Assembly: GCF_900091575.1 (NCBI RefSeq)
Contig: NZ_FMCR01000002.1
Span: forward strand, 837,760 to 901,759
Origin: Micromonospora saelicesensis
GTDB lineage: Bacteria > Actinomycetota > Actinomycetes > Mycobacteriales > Micromonosporaceae
Direction of reading: 5' to 3'
DNA: 64,000 nucleotides
Part shown: piece after piece, positions 54,084-64,000 of the stretch
Layout of the letters: each line of letters starts with the position of its first letter
Position numbering within the stretch: position 1 is the stretch's first letter
Made by a program: the position numbers and the translations under genes
Notes under the pieces: model-generated
Database searches by the model: none
What the model saw: only the letters and a program-made list of their open reading frames with translations
Told to the model about the DNA's origin: nothing

Positions 54084-55168
54084 GACCCCACCCGCACCCG
54101 GTCGCTCTCGTTGTCGGAGAGGAAGGACGCCAGGGCCTGCCCCTGCTCGGTCACGGCGGCCTGGTCCGCTCGGGAGAAGCCGCGTAGTGGGTTGACGGTC
54201 ACGGTGCCCGACTCGACGCTCCAGGTCGCCGCGACCCGGCCGTCGACGAGCATCACGCGCTCGCCGGCCACCGAGAGGCCACGGTGGGCGTCGTCGATGA
54301 TCCGGCTGCGGTCGTTGTAGCCGAGGATCGCGTTGTCGAACGCCGGCAGGAACCGCACCGGGGCGGGTGTCTCCGGGTCGGGGCGCGGCGCGTCGGGGAG
54401 GTCGATCAGCTTCCGGCCACGCTCGTCGCGGAAGGTCACCAACTCGTCCCGCATGGCGGTCACCGCAGCGGGCAGCCCGGCGAGGCCGCACCAGGCCCGC
54501 AGGTCGGCCGTGGCCGCCGGGCCGAACGCGGCCAGGTAGCGGCGTACGAGCAGTTGGTCGACCGGATCGGTGCCCGCCGCGGTCGGCGGGGAGACCTCCC
54601 GGCCGAGCCACGCGGAGAGCAGGACGTAGCGCGCGCCCCCCTTCGCCCGCCACAGGCCGCGCGGCGGGAGCTGTGTCATCGCAAGCAGCGCGACCGCCAT
54701 CTCGCCCAGCACCCGCGGGCCCGGCGACGGCCAGCGCTCGACGAGCGCCCGCCCGATGTCGGGCATCGAGCGGGGCTCACCGTCGGCCACCACCGCCCGC
54801 GCGGCAGCGGCGAGTTCGTCGAGGTCCACCCCGTCGAGCTCGCCGCGGTAGACCCCGAGCACGCGTTGGCGCAGCATGGCCTCGTGACGAGGTCGCCAGG
54901 CCACAGCGTCGTCGGCGACGAGCAGGTGGACGGTGCGGCGCATGAGGTGGGTACGCACCACGTGCCGCTCGGTCAGCAGGGTCGAGAGCACCGTCGGGTC
55001 GAACGCGCGCAGCCGCGACCACAGCCCGATGAACGGCTCCTGCGGCTCCTGGGCCTGTAGGCCACCGACGTGGGCGACGGCGTCGAGCGCCGGCAGGTCG
55101 GCGCGGTCGAGCAGCAACTGCCGGGCGAGCGTCGCGCGGTTGAGCGCCCGGGTGTCGAGAACGGTCAT
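54071..55168 (-). CDS. AlkZ-like (HTH_42) winged-helix DNA glycosylase
   Basis: The 365-residue protein has the HTH_42 (PF06224) three-winged-helix fold. The catalytic-type QxQ motif is VGGLQAQEPQEPF (Q38 and Q40), as in AlkZ-family interstrand-crosslink glycosylases (AlkZ, YcaQ). Further conserved words are RRTVHLLVADD, LPPRGLWRAKGGARYV and the C-terminal RFLPAFDNAILGY. ATG 55168 follows AAGGGA. Such enzymes excise bulky alkyl adducts and unhook crosslinks; in producers they give self-resistance, but no biosynthetic cluster is next to it here. Confidence 0.85.
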   Translation of the reverse strand: MTVLDTRALNRATLARQLLLDRADLPALDAVAHVGGLQAQEPQEPFIGLWSRLRAFDPTVLSTLLTERHVVRTHLMRRTVHLLVADDAVAWRPRHEAMLRQRVLGVYRGELDGVDLDELAAAARAVVADGEPRSMPDIGRALVERWPSPGPRVLGEMAVALLAMTQLPPRGLWRAKGGARYVLLSAWLGREVSPPTAAGTDPVDQLLVRRYLAAFGPAATADLRAWCGLAGLPAAVTAMRDELVTFRDERGRKLIDLPDAPRPDPETPAPVRFLPAFDNAILGYNDRSRIIDDAHRGLSVAGERVMLVDGRVAATWSVESGTVTVNPLRGFSRADQAAVTEQGQALASFLSDNESDRVRVGSSPR

Positions 55169-55238
55169 CGGGTCCCTTCGGTCGACCACATTGTCCGACC
55201 GGGGGCCGACAGTCTGGTTGCCCGGCGTCCCGGGTACG

Positions 55239-55279
55239 CGAATTCGCCCCGTCCGGCGGCAACGGGCGGGGCGAATTCG
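55239..55279. terminator. Hairpin upstream of the glycosylase and after the glycosidase gene
   Basis: 16-bp arms with one mismatch (55239-55254 with 55264-55279), just downstream of the phosphodiester glycosidase stop on the minus strand. Confidence 0.65.
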
Positions 55280-55292
55280 AACGGTGCACCGA

Positions 55293-56549
55293 TCAGTGCC
55301 TGCCCACGAAGATCCCGATGCCGTTGGCGACCAGACGCTCCGTACCGTCGGATGGGCTGTTGCGGGCGGTGGCCACGGCCTGGCCCGGCTCGCGGACGGC
55401 GACAGTGCTCGACCCGCCGCCGTCGAGGTTCACCGCGGCGTCCGCGCCGAGCGAGCGCATCAGGTCGGCCAGTTCGGCGATCGTGAACCCGGCGCTGGCC
55501 GGGGCGCGGCCGGCCAGGGCGACCAGGTACACGGTCCGACCGTCGGGGCTGACACCGGCCGCGCTGCGTACCGCCGCGGTCCTGGTGTCCAGGCCGGCCA
55601 GCGGCGCACCGTCGCGCAGGATCGGCGCGCCACCGACCGCGAAGGTCAGCTTCGGCTTGCCGGCGGAGACGAGCTTCTCGCGCACCTGCACCCGGTCACC
55701 GACGGCGAGGTCGTCGAGCGCGTCCGCGCCGCCCTCCCGGCCGACCAGCACCTGGGTGTCGGCCGGGATCGCGCCCGCACCGGGCGCCGGGCCGACCGCG
55801 GTCACCACACCGTCGCGTACGGTCACCTCGTAGGTGTGGGTGCTGCACGGGTCGCTGCGGCTGGTGTCGGTGCCGCAGGTGGACCGGACCCGGGAGGCGG
55901 TCCCCCAGTCGGCGGTGAACAGGCCGACGCCGTCGACCGGGAGCGCGTACTGGTTGAGGCCGCCCAGCGCGATCGTGCCCTTCGCGCTGCGCACCTCGCC
56001 GTCCAGGCTCAGGGTGTCGACGCGCGCCTTGCCGTTCACGCCGACGCCGAACACGTCCCGGGTCGAGGTGCCCGGGGCCAGGCCGGGGCCGAAACGCTGC
56101 GCGGTCGGCACCGCGAACTTCAACTCCTCGCCGTCGGCGATCTCCGGACCGGACGACGAGTAGGTCGGGGTGACGCCGGCGTGCGTCTCACTGTTGTTGA
56201 AGAAGTCGCCGTTGACGCCGGCGACGGCGCCCTGCTCGTTCGTCATCGCCGAGACGACAGTGCGCTGCGCCACCGCGTCGGGGTGCAGCAGGTCGAGGGA
56301 GACCTTGTTCTTCTTCAGGTCGGCGGTGAGCAGGTAACCGACGGTGACGCCCCGGGGCGTGCTCACCTCGAACGAGCCGTACGTGACGCCGGGGGCGAGC
56401 TGCGCGGTCGAGGTGATGGTGATCGGGGTGCCCGTCGCGGGTACCGTGGCGGTCGCGGCGTGGGCGACGCCGGCCGGCGTGACGAGCGCGGTGAGTCCCG
56501 CCGCGAGCAGCAGCGCCAGACGTGGGCGTACGAGGTGCGGTGCCCTCAT
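55293..56549 (-). CDS. Secreted phosphodiester glycosidase (NAGPA domain)
   Basis: The 418-residue protein has a signal peptide (about 1-31), an N-terminal beta domain and a NAGPA/DUF2233 domain (about 90-418). The hallmark motifs are NGDFFNN near residue 113, FAVGGAPILRDGA and NLDGGGSSTVAV near 385. These enzymes cleave GlcNAc-1-phosphodiester and related sugar phosphodiesters. It acts outside the cell, possibly on teichoic acid or glycolipid. Start ATG 56549 follows AAAGGAG. Confidence 0.88.
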   Translation of the reverse strand: MRAPHLVRPRLALLLAAGLTALVTPAGVAHAATATVPATGTPITITSTAQLAPGVTYGSFEVSTPRGVTVGYLLTADLKKNKVSLDLLHPDAVAQRTVVSAMTNEQGAVAGVNGDFFNNSETHAGVTPTYSSSGPEIADGEELKFAVPTAQRFGPGLAPGTSTRDVFGVGVNGKARVDTLSLDGEVRSAKGTIALGGLNQYALPVDGVGLFTADWGTASRVRSTCGTDTSRSDPCSTHTYEVTVRDGVVTAVGPAPGAGAIPADTQVLVGREGGADALDDLAVGDRVQVREKLVSAGKPKLTFAVGGAPILRDGAPLAGLDTRTAAVRSAAGVSPDGRTVYLVALAGRAPASAGFTIAELADLMRSLGADAAVNLDGGGSSTVAVREPGQAVATARNSPSDGTERLVANGIGIFVGRH

Positions 56550-56896
56550 TGCCGCTCCTTTCCTGGTGCGTTCCTGGCCTGGGCCGGGATGGTCGAGCCG
56601 GGCCGGCGGTTGACCGGACCGGCGATGATCTTCCTGGTCAGCCGATCACCCGGGGGTGAACACGGGAGGCTGCGGACGTGAACCGCCCGCACCGTCTTGA
56701 TCAACTGCCGGAGCGGCCGGATCGGTCGGCGCGTCCCCGGGGGTGCCAAAAAGTTTTGTGCACTTCCTACAACTGAGGGACGCTGGGTTCGGTGGTTGCG
56801 CCATAGCGCTGGCCGCCGCCACGCGGAAAGGTGATCACTGCTGGGAGCCGTCGTCTCTCGGCACGCAGGTCGAGGTCTAGCTAAGGGGTTCTTCGG
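56550..56896. other. Intergenic region upstream of the acyl-CoA carboxylase
   Basis: These 347 bp hold no gene. An AT-rich run (56748-56775, CCAAAAAGTTTTGTGCAC) is the likely promoter zone for the divergent pair, and AAGGGG (56883-56888) is the carboxylase ribosome-binding site. Confidence 0.5.
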
Positions 56897-62359
<5,463 letters not shown>

Positions 62360-62382
62360 AGCGGCCGGAACGCCCGCACCGC

Positions 62383-62417
62383 GTCAGCACCACCGGTCGT
62401 CGACCGGTGGTGCTGAC
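62383..62417. terminator. Terminator hairpin between convergent genes
   Basis: 17-bp complementary arms (62383-62399 with 62401-62417) with a minimal loop (an inner GGTCGTCGACC turn), after the carboxylase stop. Confidence 0.75.
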
Positions 62418-62428
62418 CGTTTGGCGGT

Positions 62429-62890
62429 CTAGCTGAGCGCCGCGTTCAGCGCGACGGCGACGGCGAGCCAGACGATGACCGAGCCGATACCGACGCCGAC
62501 CATGGCGAGCGCCTTGACGGCGGTTGTCATCCGGGTGTGGGCGACCGTCAGGTTCGCCCAGACGCCCAACACCCCGACCAGCGCGCCCAGGATGCCGCCG
62601 ACGGTGAACAGCAGGATCGGCAGCAGAACCAGGATGCGCAGGAAGATCGGCATGGGGGGCCCGGTCCGGTGCTGCACACCGTTGACCTCCACGGTCGGGT
62701 AAGGGTCGGCGAGAACGCTGCGTACCGTGGCCTGGACGACACCACCGTCCACCGTCGGCAACGCGTAGCGTCTGCCCGTCCTGGGGGCCGGTACTCCGCC
62801 CACGGTGACGGCAGGGTGGCCAAGGAATGCCTTGGTGGCGATGACGATCGGGCCAGCCACGCCGGCGACGTTGAGCGGTTCGGTGTTCAC
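62429..62890 (-). CDS. Small membrane protein of unknown function
   Basis: The 153-residue protein starts at GTG 62890, with a TAAGAT hexamer about 9 nt upstream and no Shine-Dalgarno, so it may be leaderless. An N-terminal polar part (about 1-70, GHPAVTVGGVPAPRTGRRYALPTVDGGV) is followed by two hydrophobic helices (about 82-110 and 125-150, ILLFTVGGILGALVGVLGVWA and VKALAMVGVGIGSVIVWLAVAVALNAAL by position). No family recognised. It lies downstream of the sigma factor gene and may share its transcript. Confidence 0.65.
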   Translation of the reverse strand: MNTEPLNVAGVAGPIVIATKAFLGHPAVTVGGVPAPRTGRRYALPTVDGGVVQATVRSVLADPYPTVEVNGVQHRTGPPMPIFLRILVLLPILLFTVGGILGALVGVLGVWANLTVAHTRMTTAVKALAMVGVGIGSVIVWLAVAVALNAALS

Positions 62891-62966
62891 CGGCGTGATC
62901 TTAGGAAGCTGGGCACGCCCCGTCCATCCCGTTGACCGAGCGGGGGCTGCCGCCCGCAGCCCTCGG

Positions 62967-63044
62967 TCAGGTGGCGTGTCGTAGCAGCTCGTGGATGAGC
63001 GAGACGACCTCGTCGGGGGCGCACTCATGGCGGCAGCATCCACC
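62967..63044 (-). other. In-frame Cys/His-rich continuation after the sigma-factor stop
   Basis: Reading past the sigma-factor TGA (63047-63045) in the same frame gives 25 codons, GGCCRHECAPDEVV...IHELLRHAT, then another TGA. It has no start codon of its own. Third positions are mostly G/C as in real genes here, and CCRHEC looks like a metal-binding knuckle. It may be an extension translated by stop read-through, a decayed C-terminus or a chance reading. Confidence 0.35.
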
Positions 63045-63623
63045 TCAGCCGGTTCGTCGCCCGTGGCCCGGGTCGGTGTCGGCCTGCCAGGCGGCGACGA
63101 GGTCCTCGCGCGCCCGGGCGACCCGGGAACGGATCGTGCCGACGGGGCACTGGCAGACGTCCGCCGCGTCGGCGTAGGACAGGCCGAGCACCTGGGTGGC
63201 GACGAACGCCTCGCGGCGCTCCGGGGTCAGTCCGGCGATCAACTGGTGCAGGGTCACGCCCTCGTCGGCACCGGCGGTGATCGCACCGGCGGCCTCGGCC
63301 GCCGCCTGCCAGTCCGGCACCGACGCCATCCTCGGCCGGACCACCGCCGTCCGGACGTGGTCCACGGCGACGCGCCGGGCGATGGTGAACACCCAGGTAC
63401 GGGCCGACGAGCGGCCGGCGAAGCCGGGCAGGTTGCGGATTGCCCGTAGGAACGTCTCCTGGGTCAGGTCGTCGGCCTCTCCCGGCCCGGCCAGGTGGGA
63501 CAGGAACCGCCAGACCTGGTCCTGTAGTGCCCGGATGAACGCCGTGGCGGCCTGCCGGTCACCCTGGCCCGCCTCCCGTGCCCACCGGGTCACCTGGTCG
63601 TCGTCAGCGACGCCGTTCCGCAC
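63045..63623 (-). CDS. ECF/SigC-type RNA polymerase sigma factor
   Basis: The 192-residue sigma-70 factor has region 2 (AFIRALQDQVWRFLSHLAGPGEADDLTQETFLRAIRNLPGF by position, then SSARTWVFTIARRVAVDH) and region 4 (LTPERREAFVATQVLGLSYADAADVCQCPVGTIRSRVARAREDL). Start GTG 63623 has an AGGACGG at 9 nt and gives the usual length; ATG 63659 is an alternative start. No anti-sigma gene follows, but the stop is followed in frame by a Cys/His-rich peptide. A GGGAAC element upstream (63731-63736 region, minus strand) may be its own promoter. Confidence 0.86.
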   Translation of the reverse strand: MRNGVADDDQVTRWAREAGQGDRQAATAFIRALQDQVWRFLSHLAGPGEADDLTQETFLRAIRNLPGFAGRSSARTWVFTIARRVAVDHVRTAVVRPRMASVPDWQAAAEAAGAITAGADEGVTLHQLIAGLTPERREAFVATQVLGLSYADAADVCQCPVGTIRSRVARAREDLVAAWQADTDPGHGRRTG

Positions 63624-63793
63624 AGACCACCGTCCTGTGTGCCACGGGCGCTCCTTCATGCCGAGATGCCGTCGTCGGAACGCCGCCGGTCGGCCGCGCA
63701 CTCTGGTGGTCGCCGGCCGGTCCGGAAAAGTTCCCGGGGTTCCCCCGTTCGACTGATCTCGCGGATGTCCGAGGTGACGGGAACCGGGGCCGC

Positions 63794-64000
63794 TCAGCTC
63801 CAGACGGGCTGGTCCGCGCTCTCGCGTTCTCTCGGGACCACGGGGTCGGGCATGCTCCACGAGCGCCACAGCTGGCTGTACCCGCCCCCGGCAGTGAGCA
63901 GCTCGGCGTGCGTGCCGTGCTCGGCGACACGCCCCTGGTCGAGGACGACGATGCGGTCCGCGGTGGCCGCCTGGCTGAGTCGGTGGGCGACGATCAGCGT
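63794..64000 (-). CDS. ABC transporter ATP-binding protein, C-terminal fragment
   Basis: The last 68 residues of a nucleotide-binding domain, cut by the right window edge. The H-loop [32 protein letters not shown] (by position) and a C-terminal tail ending [11 protein letters not shown] are typical of exporter half transporters (MsbA/MDR type). It would continue to the right. Confidence 0.8.
   Translation of the reverse strand, partial: TLIVAHRLSQAATADRIVVLDQGRVAEHGTHAELLTAGGGYSQLWRSWSMPDPVVPRERESADQPVWS

Noticed and set aside
62891..63043. Extended N-terminus for the small membrane protein starting at 63043
   Set aside because: The extension is a frame-shifted reading of the Cys/His-rich stretch after the sigma gene and is Ser/Arg/Pro noise; GTG 62890 gives a natural start.

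Overview
The window is a chromosomal segment of a very GC-rich, exoenzyme-rich actinobacterium, most likely a Micromonosporaceae member (Micromonospora or a close relative). The evidence is the strong G/C third-position bias, frequent GTG starts, many Tat/Sec-secreted enzymes carrying CBM2, CBM13 and CBM32 modules, a 13E12-type DUF222/HNH gene, conservon genes, and a HelR gene with a rifamycin-associated element. This assignment is an inference; no rRNA, tRNA, CRISPR array, prophage or transposase was seen. Both edges cut genes.

Region 1 (1-10.4 kb) is a polysaccharide-utilisation stretch. It holds a secreted clan GH-A glycosidase with Fn3 and CBM2 (cut by the left edge), a CE1-type esterase with CBM13, a SanA/YdcF protein, a LacI regulator divergent from a GH43 beta-xylosidase, a lipoprotein, and a GH46 chitosanase with an N-terminal CBM13. 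LacI-type palindromes lie between these genes.

Region 2 (10.4-21 kb) has a MerR/thioredoxin overlap pair, a DUF222/HNH gene under a probable SOS box, an ABC exporter whose ribosome-binding site lies in a palindrome, a PepSY protein with a poly-Asp tail next to an OmpR-type two-component system, a DUF5872-like protein, and a PadR/membrane-protein pair under an AT-rich dyad. Region 3 (21-25 kb) is one 1311-residue secreted ThuA/glucose-dehydrogenase/PKD/CBM6/2xCBM32 protein.

Region 4 (25.35-37.35 kb) is the most unusual part. On the minus strand is an iniB-iniA-iniC-like operon (IniB-type acidic/Gly-rich protein plus two dynamin-like GTPases). Divergent from it is a tightly packed plus-strand operon: an Hsp70 ATPase-domain protein, an IniR-like LuxR/STAND ATPase, then CvnA-CvnB-CvnC conservon genes that lack the usual Ras-like GTPase (CvnD) and end instead in a membrane-anchored CBM2-like protein. 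I propose this as one envelope-stress module in which dynamin GTPases, a chaperone ATPase and a GTPase-less conservon are co-organised.

Region 5 (37.4-46.6 kb) has two glycerophosphodiester phosphodiesterases (one coupled to a SLATT/DUF4231 protein), YccF, the rifamycin-resistance RNA polymerase recycling ATPase HelR behind a rifamycin-associated element, a 20-bp-arm nested palindrome, and a secreted PQQ-type sugar dehydrogenase with CBM13 and Fn3 modules. Region 6 (46.9-56.5 kb) has a penicillin-binding-protein-like serine hydrolase followed by a NarX/NarL-type system, a DUF574 methyltransferase, a CBM2 protein, a secreted unknown, an AlkZ-like DNA glycosylase and a phosphodiester glycosidase. 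Region 7 (56.9-64 kb) has an 1820-residue single-chain acyl-CoA carboxylase of eukaryote-like layout, a small membrane protein, an ECF/SigC-like sigma factor whose stop codon is followed in frame by a Cys/His-rich peptide, and the C-terminus of an ABC exporter.
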